64,000 nucleotides of DNA from CAZQKW01 sp964594075 (GTDB taxonomy: Bacteria > Desulfobacterota > WTBG01 > CAIYCZ01). The DNA is taken from assembly GCA_964594075.1 (NCBI GenBank), contig CAZQKW010000012.1:1-64000 (forward strand), read 5' to 3'. The number at the start of each line of letters is the position of its first letter. The first letter of the stretch is position 1. The notes under the pieces were generated by a model. The model ran no database searches. It saw nothing but the letters and a program-made list of their open reading frames with translations, and was not told the origin of the DNA. The position numbers and the translations under genes were made by a program. Positions 34,884 through 43,978 of the stretch are shown piece after piece.

Positions 34884-35573
34884 TCAGGCCTCTTTTCCTC
34901 TGATGTAGCGGTACACAAGCGCGCCCAGTAATGCACCAATAATCGGCGCAATCCAGAACAGCCACAACTGCGCAACCGCCCAGCCGCCGGCAAAAAGCGC
35001 AACGCCGGTGCTCCGTGCCGGGTTTACCGACGTATTGGTTACCGGAATGCTGATCAGGTGAATTAGGGTAAGGCACAGGCCAATAGCAATCGGCGCACAT
35101 CCCTGCGGCGCCTTATGGTCGGTTGATCCCAGAATGACAATCAAGAACATCATGGTCATCACCACTTCGGTGACCAGCGCCGCCAGCAGTGAATATCCGC
35201 CCGGTGAATGGGCACCATAGCCGTTACAGGCAAAACCGGCGGTTACATCAAACCCCGCTTTGCCGCTGGCTATAATGAACAGAACGCCGCCTGCTAATAT
35301 CCCGCCCAGCACCTGGGACACAACGTATGGCAACAGTTTACCCGCTGGAAAACGGCCACCCGCCCACAGTCCCACGGAAACAGCTGGATTAAGATGACAG
35401 CCTGATATATGGCCTATCGCAAAGGCCATGGTCAGCACGGTCAAGCCAAAAGCAAGCGATACCCCCAGCAGACCAATGCCCACATTCGGAAATGCTGCAG
35501 CCAGCACCGCGCTGCCGCAGCCGCCCAACACCAGCCAAAACGTTCCAAAAAATTCTGCGCTATACGGTTTCAT
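34884..35573 (-). CDS. aqpZ: Aquaporin (AqpZ-like)
   Basis: A 229-residue aquaporin with six TM helices and two NPA boxes, HLNPAVSVG and SVNPARSTG. The SVNPARS context and the F/H/T/R-type selectivity residues are those of water-specific AqpZ rather than glycerol facilitators. It is a single gene with no functional link to the methyltransferase cassette that converges on it. Confidence 0.95.
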   Translation of the reverse strand: MKPYSAEFFGTFWLVLGGCGSAVLAAAFPNVGIGLLGVSLAFGLTVLTMAFAIGHISGCHLNPAVSVGLWAGGRFPAGKLLPYVVSQVLGGILAGGVLFIIASGKAGFDVTAGFACNGYGAHSPGGYSLLAALVTEVVMTMMFLIVILGSTDHKAPQGCAPIAIGLCLTLIHLISIPVTNTSVNPARSTGVALFAGGWAVAQLWLFWIAPIIGALLGALVYRYIRGKEA

Positions 35574-35627
35574 CGTAAGCCCTCCTGTGTTGTTGTTGGT
35601 AATACGTTAAAAATCTCAGTTATTTGA

Positions 35628-35649
35628 CTGGCGGCATGTGTGCCGTCAG
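35628..35649. other. Stable hairpin in the aquaporin leader
   Basis: Stem CTGGCGGCA (35628-35636) / TGCCGTCAG (35641-35649) with a TGTG loop and one G-T pair. It lies between the YbaY-like gene and aqpZ. It could terminate the former or fold in the aqpZ leader; no T-run follows on the minus strand. Confidence 0.4.
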
Positions 35650-35800
35650 CTCAAATCGCTGTACTGCATTACGTATTTTTTCACAGAGACAGCGAGGTCG
35701 TGCGCATAGCGTCTGTTACTTGTCCAACGCGCAGGGCTGAACACGTGTCTGCTGCCGTTGCCAGTCAGCGGTTTTGCGGGCACCGAGCATTCGGCAGCAT

Positions 35801-36337
35801 TCATTCAAGAAAAATATTGACATTATTGGTATGTCCATGCGTGATAACATAGCAAGGCGTTGTATTGATAAAACACTCTCGGCCTTTGCGCAGAAAGCGC
35901 GCCTGAACTGCATACCTGTGTGCAGGGTTGATGTGAGCAGGATCGTAGGAAATCTTAAATGTCACCGGCACCTGGCGTTGCGCCGTGATACTTTGTGTAG
36001 CGATGACTGCGGCAGGAGCATCCTGCCGGGAGACGTTTAACAGCTTTATTTCCAGTTCGTCCTCCGGCAGCAGCACACCTTGCTGTTTATTAAAATAGAT
36101 ATTTCCCCTTATATATGCGCTTATCATGGGCGGTTCTGCAGATTTTGGTTTTGAAGCTCTGCCGGTCAAAAGACCGGTATCTGCCTCGCCGGTCCGATGT
36201 TTCCATATATCAAACATCATTTGAGAACCAAGTTCATCTGCGGTGGCTGTCTGGGGAGGGAGGAAATAACCGGTTATCGCTATGACTAATGCAGCATATG
36301 AAACAACAAAAAGAGAGAATATACAATTCACCTTCAT
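35801..36337 (-). CDS. YbaY/YscW-family exported protein
   Basis: About 178 residues from ATG 36337 (a TTG at 36349 would add four). An N-terminal signal or anchor (about 5-25) is followed by a spacer and then the YbaY/YscW domain: GNIYFNKQQGVLLPEDELEIKLLNVSRQDAPAAVI, VPVTFKISYDPAHI and YAVQARFLRKGRECFINTTP. YscW is a pilotin for a type III secretin and YbaY a glycolipoprotein; members mostly work in the periplasm or at the outer membrane. No secretin gene is nearby, so a general envelope role is more likely. Confidence 0.75.
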   Translation of the reverse strand: MKVNCIFSLFVVSYAALVIAITGYFLPPQTATADELGSQMMFDIWKHRTGEADTGLLTGRASKPKSAEPPMISAYIRGNIYFNKQQGVLLPEDELEIKLLNVSRQDAPAAVIATQSITAQRQVPVTFKISYDPAHINPAHRYAVQARFLRKGRECFINTTPCYVITHGHTNNVNIFLE

Positions 36338-36466
36338 GGTAATCGACAAGGCGATTGTTATTTTTCGTTCTTAAAATATTGCGTGGCGGGCTTTAATATT
36401 GAACAATGTCCTATTGTTAGGGTATATTATAATAAACCATAACGGGTAAACAACATAAATTTTATC

Positions 36467-37273
36467 ATGAAAAATATTTTTCTCTTAATTCCCGTGTCAA
36501 TAGGTATTATTGCAGCAAACTGTTTCAGCCTGGATCGTGGCGACCTGGGCAAAACGCTGGAGAAGGCCGGGATCGGCACAGCGTTGGAGACAGCAGGCAT
36601 TGATCTGAATAAATTCACTGAATATCTCAACTGGGAAACTTTGAATATATCATTTATTTCTGATTTCAATAATATAACCGCCATAGGCAGAAATAAGGCG
36701 CTGCTTGAAGGCACCGTGTACAAGAAAGGAATCAGCGGATTGCGCGTTGATTTAAAAAGCGGTCTGGAGGTCCCCGGAAAAGAAGGAGTGCGTCTTTTCG
36801 ATTGTTATATTCTGTATCGCATCCTTCAGAAAAAAGCCTACCTCGTATTTCCAAAACGGGATGCCTTTATTGAGGTTGATCCTGATGAAGTGCGCGAAAT
36901 GATGGGCTCAATTATGAAAAAACGCGATGGCAAACCAACAATCGAGAAAAAAGAGTTTCTCGGTCAAGAACTATTTGATGGTTTTGACTGCAAAAAAATG
37001 TTCGCCACCATGAAGTTTGCAAATGGCACCCGCACCAGCGTCACCACCTGGCTAGCCCCGGAGCTTAAAGGCCTGCCTGTTAAAATTGTTGCTGATTTTA
37101 CCACCCGCCTTGGCATATCCGGCACCAATACCACAACATTTTCCAACATAAAAAAGACTGAACCTGATGCAGGGCTGTTTGACATTCCCAAAAACTTTAC
37201 TAAATATAAAAACCTCCTTGCGGTGGCTACAGAGGGAACGTTAGGATCGCCTCTTAAAAAAAGAAAAAAATGA
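36467..37273 (+). CDS. Exported protein of DUF4412-like type
   Basis: A 268-residue protein with an N-terminal hydrophobic signal (about 1-20). The domain has KALLEGTVYKKGISGLRVD, LYRILQKKAYLVFPKRDAFIEVD and ELFDGFDCKKM, with a C-terminal repeat-free beta-rich part and ends in LFDIPKNFTKYKN. The pattern of LLEG-type strand, Tyr-rich strand and I/V-P near the end is like DUF4412, a periplasmic beta domain of unknown role. It is a single gene divergent from the YbaY-like gene. Function unknown. Confidence 0.6.
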   Translation: MKNIFLLIPVSIGIIAANCFSLDRGDLGKTLEKAGIGTALETAGIDLNKFTEYLNWETLNISFISDFNNITAIGRNKALLEGTVYKKGISGLRVDLKSGLEVPGKEGVRLFDCYILYRILQKKAYLVFPKRDAFIEVDPDEVREMMGSIMKKRDGKPTIEKKEFLGQELFDGFDCKKMFATMKFANGTRTSVTTWLAPELKGLPVKIVADFTTRLGISGTNTTTFSNIKKTEPDAGLFDIPKNFTKYKNLLAVATEGTLGSPLKKRKK

Positions 37274-37309
37274 GGTATCTTTGCGGAGAGGAATAATCTA
37301 AAATCTTTC

Positions 37310-38122
37310 CTATTTTGCGGGAATAGGAGTAGGCCGTAACACAATAATGCCGGGTTTATCAAATATATATTTCATGAATTCTTCGTCAATGACTTTTTTA
37401 AATTGTGCCTTCGACGAAGCATGCCTGAACAAGAGTGTATCTTCCTTCCAGATTGCAATACCTACATGTGAGACGTCAAGATCGGCACGGTTTGTATAAA
37501 TGCCGACATAATCGCCGGTCTTTAATCTCTTTATTATCTCCGCTCGCACCTCTGCTGTGGGGATATATTTTATTATGCGTTTTCTGACAGGCGCGCCGGG
37601 GAGAAGCTCCCTATTGTCCGCAATGCGGCCCAAGAATTTTATAACCTTTTTTGTTTTTTCGCCGCCAATCTGTTCAGTCGCGTCTTCCACGCGGCCGGCA
37701 TTGAACTCTCCCCAGTCGGTGAAATAGTGATTTCTGTGCTGGTAATCCACAATTCCTGATTGATACCGAATGTTTCGCAGGTTTCTTTTGAAGTCATCAA
37801 ACGATGTTGAGGCACGCATTGCCTCCACATAATCAATGAAAGTGAAACAGTCAACCCCGGCGAGATTTATTACCAGCAGTTCCGGCGTTTGTATATTGCC
37901 AACTAAAGTATTATCCTGATATGGAACTGAGAGAAAGTGTCTGGAAATAAAATCCATGCGCAATGAAGTGTCTTTAAGCTCCGATGCCAGCATTATAATC
38001 CGATTCAGTTCATCAACTGTCCATCTGCCGGTATTGATTATTTCGTTTTCCGGATAGATGCCATGAGAACTGCCCGTGCCTATCAGCAGTATAACCAATG
38101 CCCAGAAAAAGCTTTTTCTCAT
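37310..38122 (-). CDS. DUF1460 (NlpC/P60-like) exported peptidoglycan amidase-like protein
   Basis: About 270 residues from ATG 38122, chosen for the signal peptide that follows (MRKSFFWALVILLIG) and GGAG about 10 nt upstream; a longer frame opens at 38218. The DUF1460 signature is present: AGVDCFTFIDYVEA with catalytic Cys, GDYVGIYTNRADLDVSHVGI with the likely His, and LFRHASS. Proteins of this fold are cysteine peptidases/amidases acting on cell wall peptides. Exported, so probably periplasmic. Single gene converging on the DUF4412-like gene. Confidence 0.78.
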   Translation of the reverse strand: MRKSFFWALVILLIGTGSSHGIYPENEIINTGRWTVDELNRIIMLASELKDTSLRMDFISRHFLSVPYQDNTLVGNIQTPELLVINLAGVDCFTFIDYVEAMRASTSFDDFKRNLRNIRYQSGIVDYQHRNHYFTDWGEFNAGRVEDATEQIGGEKTKKVIKFLGRIADNRELLPGAPVRKRIIKYIPTAEVRAEIIKRLKTGDYVGIYTNRADLDVSHVGIAIWKEDTLLFRHASSKAQFKKVIDEEFMKYIFDKPGIIVLRPTPIPAK

Positions 38123-38244
38123 GTTGAAATATCTCCATCGCATTAAAAAACCGTGCATCGGTAAATTTGATATGTTACCTATAATTATAATAATGTAATG
38201 GGTAATCTGTTTGCACATGAAAACACAGAAAAGAAAGGAGACCT

Positions 38245-38409
38245 ATGGCCTGGTTTAAATGTTCAACATGTGGATATACCTTCAAAACCGAAACTCCGCC
38301 CAACGAATGCCCTGCTTGCAAGCAGCAATGCACGTTTATTGATTGCACCTGCTACACGCCTGATTGCGGGGGCCCTGAAAATATTGACCCGAGAATAACC
38401 GGCAAATAG
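38245..38409 (+). CDS. Rubredoxin-like zinc/iron-ribbon miniprotein
   Basis: A 54-residue protein. ATG 38245 follows AAAGGAG at 38234-38240. C6-x2-C9 and C22-x2-C25 make a rubredoxin-type knuckle (WFKCSTCGY, ECPACK), and it continues with four extra cysteines (29, 34, 36, 41) in QQCTFIDCTCYTPDCGG. Similar tiny proteins in sulfate reducers and relatives carry an iron or zinc centre for electron transfer or oxidative-stress defence. It is a single gene, between the DUF1460 and prmC genes, with neither obviously related. Confidence 0.8.
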   Translation: MAWFKCSTCGYTFKTETPPNECPACKQQCTFIDCTCYTPDCGGPENIDPRITGK

Positions 38410-38411
38410 CC

Positions 38412-39287
38412 TTATTTCTTTCTCGCTTTGATGAGTCGTTCCTTCCCGGCATAATCTCGGACTGTTTGCACATCGGCAAAGCTTCCAACATTGGAGAATA
38501 ATTGAGAAACTGCAGCAGATTGGCCAGCGCCGATTTCAAGGATAATCCACCTGTCGGGTTTTAACAGTGCAGGCATTCGGGGAATCCAGTGGCGATAAAA
38601 ATCAAGCCCGTCTACGCCGCCGTTGAGCGCTTCAAGGGGCTCATAGCGCCATATTTCCGGCGCAAGCTGATTGATATCGGCGCTGCAAATATAGGGAGGA
38701 TTGGAAATAATCAGATCAAAAAATTCATTCTGCCGGAATGGCGTGAGCGCATTACCCTGCACCAAGTGCATGGAATCCGCACAGCCGTGAGCTTTGCTGT
38801 TTTGTCGGGCAATCTTTAAAGCAACCAACGAGATGTCAGTGGCATAAATACGGCAGTTTCTAAACTCCTGAGCCAGTGCAACAGAAATTGCGCCGCTACC
38901 GGTGCCGAGTTCAAGAATAGCAAGTGGCAATGCGTGCTCGGCATGCGCCTTAAATAACGCAATTGCCTCTTCTATGAGCAGCTCCGTTTCCGGACGCGGT
39001 ATCAGCACGCCTTTTTCTACCGTTATTTTAAGCGACCAGAAATCTTTGTATCCCACCAGATAGGCAACCGGTTCCCGCGCTGCCCTGCGTTTGACAAGCT
39101 CCCGAAAAGCAGCAAGCTCGTCTGAGCTAACCGGGCGTTCAAAGTCAATGTAGAGTTGAATGCGCGGGATTTTTAGGCAGTAAGAGAGCAGCAGTTCCGC
39201 ATCAAGCCGGGCACTCTCGATGCCTTTTTTATTAAAATAAGCGGCCGTTTCATTTATCAGTTCGAGGACAGTCCAGTGCCTGTTCAT
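38412..39287 (-). CDS. prmC: Peptide chain release factor N(5)-glutamine methyltransferase PrmC
   Basis: A 291-residue methyltransferase that modifies the glutamine of the GGQ motif in release factors. The N-terminal helical domain (about 1-80) and SAM-binding ELGTGSGAISVALA (about 118-131) lead to NPPYI, the catalytic motif that binds the target Gln. It follows prfA (144 bp gap) on the same strand, the usual neighbour. Confidence 0.95.
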   Translation of the reverse strand: MNRHWTVLELINETAAYFNKKGIESARLDAELLLSYCLKIPRIQLYIDFERPVSSDELAAFRELVKRRAAREPVAYLVGYKDFWSLKITVEKGVLIPRPETELLIEEAIALFKAHAEHALPLAILELGTGSGAISVALAQEFRNCRIYATDISLVALKIARQNSKAHGCADSMHLVQGNALTPFRQNEFFDLIISNPPYICSADINQLAPEIWRYEPLEALNGGVDGLDFYRHWIPRMPALLKPDRWIILEIGAGQSAAVSQLFSNVGSFADVQTVRDYAGKERLIKARKK

Positions 39288-39431
39288 AGAAAACGCACCA
39301 TGCTAAAGGTCGCGGGAACTGAGGAACGCAAATACTGCGGGATTATGAGTAATAAAAATATGTGTAGTCTTACTGCGGGTATCAGAAAAAAACAGAGACG
39401 AAACTGGTTGCGCGGGGAACACTGCAACGGG

Positions 39432-40529
39432 CTAATGGGGTTTGCCGAGAACATCCAGGCCTGATTCTTTCAATGATTCTGTCTGAAAGTGAGCGGTAAG
39501 ATGGTCAATAATCTCCTGAATATCACCCTCCATTACCTCCTCAATCCGGTATAGCGTCAGTCCAATGCGGTGATCGGTGACCCTGCCCTGAGGATAATTA
39601 TAAGTGCGAATTCGCTCGCTCCGGTCGCCGCTTCCCACCTGACTTTTTCTCTCCTTTGAAATCTGGTCCTGCTGCTCTTTGATTGCGCTATCAAGCAGAC
39701 GCGATTTAAGAACCTTAATTGCTTTTGCTTTGTTTTTATGTTGAGATTTTTCGTCCTGGCAGGTCACCACAAGGCCGGTCGGAAGATGCGTGACGCGAAC
39801 AGCAGAGTCAGTGGTGTTCACACTTTGACCACCGGGTCCCGAAGAGCGGTAAACATCTATTTTGAGTTCATCGGGATTAATGACGACATCAATATCTTCA
39901 GCTTCCGGGAGCACGGCTACCGTGACAGCCGAGGTGTGGATGCGGCCCTGCGTTTCCGTTTCCGGAATGCGCTGGACCCGGTGCACTCCGCTCTCGTATT
40001 TTAACTGGCTGTAAACGCCCTCTCCTTCAATGGAAGCAATTATTTCCTTGGCACCCCTCAGTCCCGTAATGTTCTGGCTTAAAATCTCAACTTTCCATCC
40101 CTTTCGTTCTGCAAATTTTGCATACATGCGGAACAAATCCATAGCGAACAGGGCGGCTTCTTCGCCGCCGGTGCCGGCACGTATTTCAAGGATAACATTT
40201 TTTTCATCCCGCGGATCCTTTGGCAGAAGCATCAGACGCAGGGTCTCCTCCAGTGTCTCGCGCTCCTTTTTAAGCGCCGCCATTTCCTCTTTAGCAAGTT
40301 CTTTGAGCGCATCGTCATCGTTATGGAGCAACTCTTTATTGCTCTCAATTTCTTCAGCAATCTTTTTGTAGCGCTGATAGTGCTCCACCAAAGACGTAAG
40401 CTTCGCTCGTTCCCGCGTGAGCTTCTGGTAGCGCTCCATATCTTGAAATACTGCCGGATCGCTCAGATGTGCTTCAAGCTCGTGGTATTTTTGTTCTACC
40501 TGTTCTAACTTGTCAAACATAGAACTCAT
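39432..40529 (-). CDS. prfA: Peptide chain release factor 1
   Basis: A 365-residue RF1 that reads UAA and UAG. The GGQ loop is SSGPGGQSVNTTDSAVR, and the codon-recognition region follows the family pattern. ATG 40529 is chosen; a TTG at 40544 or ATG at 40520 are alternatives. It is part of the order rho-rpmE-prfA-prmC (leftward), a common housekeeping block. Because selA is present in the window, UGA is partly sense here; RF1 does not compete with it. Confidence 0.96.
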   Translation of the reverse strand: MSSMFDKLEQVEQKYHELEAHLSDPAVFQDMERYQKLTRERAKLTSLVEHYQRYKKIAEEIESNKELLHNDDDALKELAKEEMAALKKERETLEETLRLMLLPKDPRDEKNVILEIRAGTGGEEAALFAMDLFRMYAKFAERKGWKVEILSQNITGLRGAKEIIASIEGEGVYSQLKYESGVHRVQRIPETETQGRIHTSAVTVAVLPEAEDIDVVINPDELKIDVYRSSGPGGQSVNTTDSAVRVTHLPTGLVVTCQDEKSQHKNKAKAIKVLKSRLLDSAIKEQQDQISKERKSQVGSGDRSERIRTYNYPQGRVTDHRIGLTLYRIEEVMEGDIQEIIDHLTAHFQTESLKESGLDVLGKPH

Positions 40530-40547
40530 AGTCGTCTCAAACAAAGA

Positions 40548-40579
40548 GCCCGTGACGTGCCTGAAATTTCGCCACGGGC
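40548..40579 (-). terminator. Weak terminator-like hairpin after rpmE
   Basis: Stem GCCCGTG (40548-40554) / CACGGGC (40573-40579) followed on the minus strand by TCTTTGTTTG. It lies between rpmE and prfA, so it would only attenuate. Confidence 0.35.
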
Positions 40580-40603
40580 AAAGCCTGCCGGTTCAAGAAA
40601 AAC

Positions 40604-40834
40604 TTACTGCGCAGCAGGTGTTTCTTTTTTACCGGCTTTTTTTGCATATTTTTGCTGAAATTTCTCAACCCGCCCCGCTGAATCTACCAGCTTTTGTTTG
40701 CCGGTAAAAAACCCGTGGCAGCTCGAGCACACTTCCACTTTAATCTCTTTTTTGGTTGAGCGGGTTTCAAAGGTATTTCCGCACACACATCTAACGATTG
40801 CCTTTTCATATTGAGGATGTATATCTTTCTTCAT
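40604..40834 (-). CDS. rpmE: 50S ribosomal protein L31 (zinc type)
   Basis: A 76-residue L31. The start MKKDIHPQY at 40834 is the family's usual start (an ATG at 40840 adds two residues). The CxC (CVCG) and CSSC pairs show the zinc-binding, not the zinc-free, form. The tail is longer than usual and rich in Lys/Ala. Follows rho by 19 bp. Confidence 0.95.
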   Translation of the reverse strand: MKKDIHPQYEKAIVRCVCGNTFETRSTKKEIKVEVCSSCHGFFTGKQKLVDSAGRVEKFQQKYAKKAGKKETPAAQ

Positions 40835-40859
40835 CGCCACGTCTCCTTTATCTGTTGCC

Positions 40860-42107
40860 TTATTTATTCATAGAATTGAGAAAGTCAACATTATTATCTG
40901 TTTCCCGTAATTTTTCCAGCAGAAATTCCATGGCATCAACGGTATTCAGCGGCTGCAGCACCTTGCGCAACAGCCATATTCTGTTTAAGCTTTCACTGGG
41001 CAGGAGAAGTTCTTCTTTGCGGGTGCCGGACCGATTTATATCAATTGCTGGAAACACGCGCCGGTCTGCGAGTTTGCGCTCCAGATAAATCTCCATATTG
41101 CCCGTGCCCTTGAATTCCTCAAAAATAACTTCATCCATTCTGCTGCCGGTATCAATAAGAGCCGTAGCGATAATGGTAAGACTGCCGCCCTCCTCAATAT
41201 TGCGGGCAGCACCAAAAAACCGCTTGGGTTTGTGCAACGCATTAGAATCTACGCCGCCGGAAAGTACTTTTCCACTTGGCGGCACAACGGTGTTGTAGGC
41301 ACGGGCAAGTCGGGTGATGCTGTCAAGCAGTATGACCACGTCTTTATTGTGCTCAACCAGCCGTTTTGCCTTCTCAATCACCATTTCTGCAACCTGCACG
41401 TGCCGCTGCGCCGGCTCATCAAACGTCGAGCTGATAACTTCGCCCTTGACGGAGCGCTGCATGTCTGTAACTTCCTCAGGCCGCTCATCTATAAGCAGTA
41501 CTATCAGCATAATTTCGGGGTGATTGCTGGTTATTGAGTTGGCAATGGTCTGCAGCAGCATGGTTTTACCGGTCCGGGGTGGTGACACAATAAGTCCGCG
41601 TTGCCCTTTTCCAATCGGCGTCAGCAGATCCATAACCCGCGCAGACAGGTTATCCTTGTCGGTTTCAAGCCTGATCCGCTCCATCGGATAGAGCGGCGTC
41701 AGGTTATCAAAGAGAATTTTGTCGCGGGCAATTTCCGGATTCTCATAATTGACATTTTCAACCTTGAGCAGCGCAAAATAACGCTCTGATTCTTTGGGCG
41801 GGCGAATCTGGCCGGACACCGTATCGCCGGTTCTTAGATTAAAACGTCTAATTTGCGAGGGGGAAACATAAATATCATCGGGGCCGGGAAGATAATTGTA
41901 ATCGGGAGCCCTTAAAAAGCCAAAACCGTCGGGCAGAATTTCCAGCACTCCCTCGCCGTAAATAAGGCCATTTTTATCTATTTCAGACTGCAGGAGGGCA
42001 AAAATGAGATCCTGCTTGCGCATGCTGCTATAGCCGTCCACATTCATTTGCTTGGCAGCGTTCATCAGTTCATTTATTTTTTTGTTTTTGAGTTCCTTTA
42101 AATTCAT
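40860..42107 (-). CDS. rho: Transcription termination factor Rho
   Basis: A 415-residue RNA-dependent helicase. It has an N-terminal Rho_N helix domain (about 1-45), an RNA-binding OSB/CSD domain (about 48-120), Walker A PPRTGKTML, Walker B VILLDSITRLARAYN, and the R-loop DTGSRMDEVIFEEFKGTGNMEI. Length typical. First gene of the rho-rpmE-prfA-prmC block. Confidence 0.97.
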   Translation of the reverse strand: MNLKELKNKKINELMNAAKQMNVDGYSSMRKQDLIFALLQSEIDKNGLIYGEGVLEILPDGFGFLRAPDYNYLPGPDDIYVSPSQIRRFNLRTGDTVSGQIRPPKESERYFALLKVENVNYENPEIARDKILFDNLTPLYPMERIRLETDKDNLSARVMDLLTPIGKGQRGLIVSPPRTGKTMLLQTIANSITSNHPEIMLIVLLIDERPEEVTDMQRSVKGEVISSTFDEPAQRHVQVAEMVIEKAKRLVEHNKDVVILLDSITRLARAYNTVVPPSGKVLSGGVDSNALHKPKRFFGAARNIEEGGSLTIIATALIDTGSRMDEVIFEEFKGTGNMEIYLERKLADRRVFPAIDINRSGTRKEELLLPSESLNRIWLLRKVLQPLNTVDAMEFLLEKLRETDNNVDFLNSMNK

Positions 42108-42616
42108 GCAAACTTCTCCTCGACGCCAGTAACGTTGTTAACCTATCGCCATGGGTGCTGATACTGTTTTATCAATAGCATATCAGCCCGGTGCTTTCTA
42201 TGCTGGGATTTTAGTTATCGTGATAATTATGCTTGTATCTATTCGAAGTGAACAAGGTATGATAAGAGAAATAAATACGGTAACGGGGTTGTTTTGGCCT
42301 GGAAGGGGTCATTAATGATTTATTTGTTTGGATTCCCTATCTTTCAGATCGGTACTCCCACCCCAATCCTACAAAAATCTCCTGATGCAACAATATAGTT
42401 TATTTATGCTATACGGCTATAATTAAAATGAGATGTTCCCTGGAGAGAAAGAACAGGTGTTTTACTTTTTTTATTGAACACTTTTGGTGAGCATTCATGT
42501 AATAGAATATAGCTATATATATATTCTTTGTCAAGTTATTTATTCCCAGTTTTATATTCCATAGCACTCTATAGCACCATAGAACTATTCTTTGGCATTG
42601 AGGTGAAAATAGAACT
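42108..42616. other. Intergenic region without a recognised gene
   Basis: About 500 bp upstream of rho. An 84-codon leftward frame (42409-42663) overlaps the antitoxin remnant and has no family resemblance or ribosome site. Nothing further is supported. Confidence 0.4.
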
Positions 42617-42790
42617 TTATCGTTGATACTTCTTATAAATATCCGAAAAAACTTTCTCGCCACGAAGCAGTTTCACCTTGCCTTCCTAAATTTGGGTAAT
42701 ACGCCTCTCAGCCTCTTTAGCCCAAAGTCGATCCACTTCTGGCTGTGTGGGCAGATTGAGGCTTGTCTTGTGATTCGTCTCCGGTACCCC
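42617..42790 (-). pseudogene. Remnant of an addiction-module (Unstab_antitox) antitoxin
   Basis: Read leftward, the frame gives PEVDRLWAKEAERRITQI, a TAG stop (42686-42688), then EGKVKLLRGEKVFSDI to the stop at 42617. This matches the C-terminal pattern (W..EAERR...G.....GEEVF) of short RelE/ParE-associated antitoxins, with one internal stop and no intact N-terminus. The remnant lies next to another toxin-antitoxin remnant. Confidence 0.6.
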
Positions 42791-42906
42791 GTGACCTGCG
42801 ATTAGTTTGAGGCGGGAGAAGTAGTTCACTCAAAACTCACTGTAAACTTGTTGGACTATTGTTTCCTGGTCATCCGTTTTTCAAGACGTACTAACTCTCT
42901 TAAATT

Positions 42907-43022
42907 CATCCAGTATTAATCCACTTGGCGCGATTTGGGGAAAGTATTACAAGCTGATTTCTAAGCTCCTCTTGAGAATGAAGTTTCAGGAATGGCACGA
43001 TACGCTCTAAAGCCTCAATCTC
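42907..43022 (-). pseudogene. C-terminal remnant of a PIN-like (DUF5615) toxin
   Basis: Directly after the DUF433 stop codon, in the same frame, is a stretch reading EALERIVPFLKLHSQEELRN then LVILSPNRAK to a stop at 42907. It resembles the end of DUF5615 PIN-like toxins, which normally follow DUF433 antitoxins. The N-terminal catalytic part is missing, so a deletion has joined the antitoxin end to the toxin end. Confidence 0.45.
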
Positions 43023-43253
43023 TCAGGCATTTGCTGCCCTTACTTCTGAGTGATCAATAGTCTCTTTGGCGTAAAGCAAGGCTGCCTTAATATCTTCCCT
43101 TTTTAATTCAGGATAATTTTTAAGAATATCATCCCATGACTCTCCCTCTGCTATTTGTTCAAGAATAACAGAGATAGGGATTCTGGTTCCCTTTATTACC
43201 GGCTTGCCATTACATACTCTTGGATTTATTTCAATACGATCAATAGAAATCAT
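43023..43253 (-). CDS. DUF433 antitoxin-like protein
   Basis: A 76-residue DUF433 protein (VapB45-like): INPRVCNGKPVIKGTRIPI is the signature segment, followed by a helical DNA-binding part YPELKREDIKAALLYA. DUF433 proteins pair with PIN-like DUF5615 toxins. Here only the toxin's end seems to remain, so the gene is an orphan antitoxin. Confidence 0.85.
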   Translation of the reverse strand: MISIDRIEINPRVCNGKPVIKGTRIPISVILEQIAEGESWDDILKNYPELKREDIKAALLYAKETIDHSEVRAANA

Positions 43254-43351
43254 GATGCATTACCTTTGTAACAATGATTTATAAGCCATAATGTGTAAGA
43301 TAAAATCTATTATAAAAAAGGGCGAGTAAAAGGTTAAGTAAATTTGTGTAG

Positions 43352-43978
43352 TTATTCCGGTTTTTCGCTGCGCCCCTTTCCTGTCGCACGCAGGCGCAAG
43401 AAAATATCGCGTACCTGCGCTTCTGTTTTTTCCTGATCAGCATCGTTTTCTATTACAAAGTTCGCGCTTGCCCGTTTCTGGTCCAGCGCCATTTGTGCAT
43501 CAATTCGCTGCTGCGCTTCCCCTGCGCTCAACCCATCCCGCTCCATGAGCCGTTTCCGCTGCAATTCTATTGGGGACCAGACCACAATAACCGCATCAAA
43601 CTCATGCTGCAGACCACACTCAATAAGCAGCGGCACATCAACAACAATCATAGCCTGCGGATCTTTTTCTGCAATTTCGGTAATCTGTTCCCGTATCTTA
43701 TTTAATATGTAGGGATGCAGAATAGCATTGAGGGCATCTCTGCTTCGCTGATCAGAAAACACGATACTGCCCAGTTTAGCTCGATCAATGGTGCCATCTG
43801 GCGCAAGAATGGTCGGGCCAAATTTCGCAACCACTTTCTGCCATCCGGCAGTGTGCGGTTCAACCACCTCGCGGGCAATAATATCGGCATCAACCACTGT
43901 TGCCCCCAGCCGTTTGAAAAGAGCTGCTACCAGGCTTTTACCGCTTGCGATGCCGCCGGTTAATCCAACTTTTATCAT
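43352..43978 (-). CDS. coaE: Dephospho-CoA kinase
   Basis: A 208-residue kinase for the last step of coenzyme A synthesis. P-loop GLTGGIASGKS at 5-15, then VVDADIIAREVVEP (substrate site) and VVDVPLLIECGL are all typical. The stop overlaps the rluD-like start region (43975-43978), so translation is coupled. Confidence 0.95.
   Translation of the reverse strand: MIKVGLTGGIASGKSLVAALFKRLGATVVDADIIAREVVEPHTAGWQKVVAKFGPTILAPDGTIDRAKLGSIVFSDQRSRDALNAILHPYILNKIREQITEIAEKDPQAMIVVDVPLLIECGLQHEFDAVIVVWSPIELQRKRLMERDGLSAGEAQQRIDAQMALDQKRASANFVIENDADQEKTEAQVRDIFLRLRATGKGRSEKPE

Noticed and set aside
38412..42107. rho-rpmE-prfA-prmC block as unusual
   Set aside because: This order is widespread among bacteria and all four genes look intact and ordinary.
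42936..42950. TTTGGGGAAAGT, like the dispersed element core
   Set aside because: It lies in the coding remnant of the PIN-like toxin, has no promoter at the right distance and diverges right after the match.
43023..43025. TGA between DUF433 and an in-frame extension as a selenocysteine codon, since selA is present
   Set aside because: DUF433 proteins normally end here, and the extension looks like the end of a toxin, so deletion is simpler than a selenoprotein.
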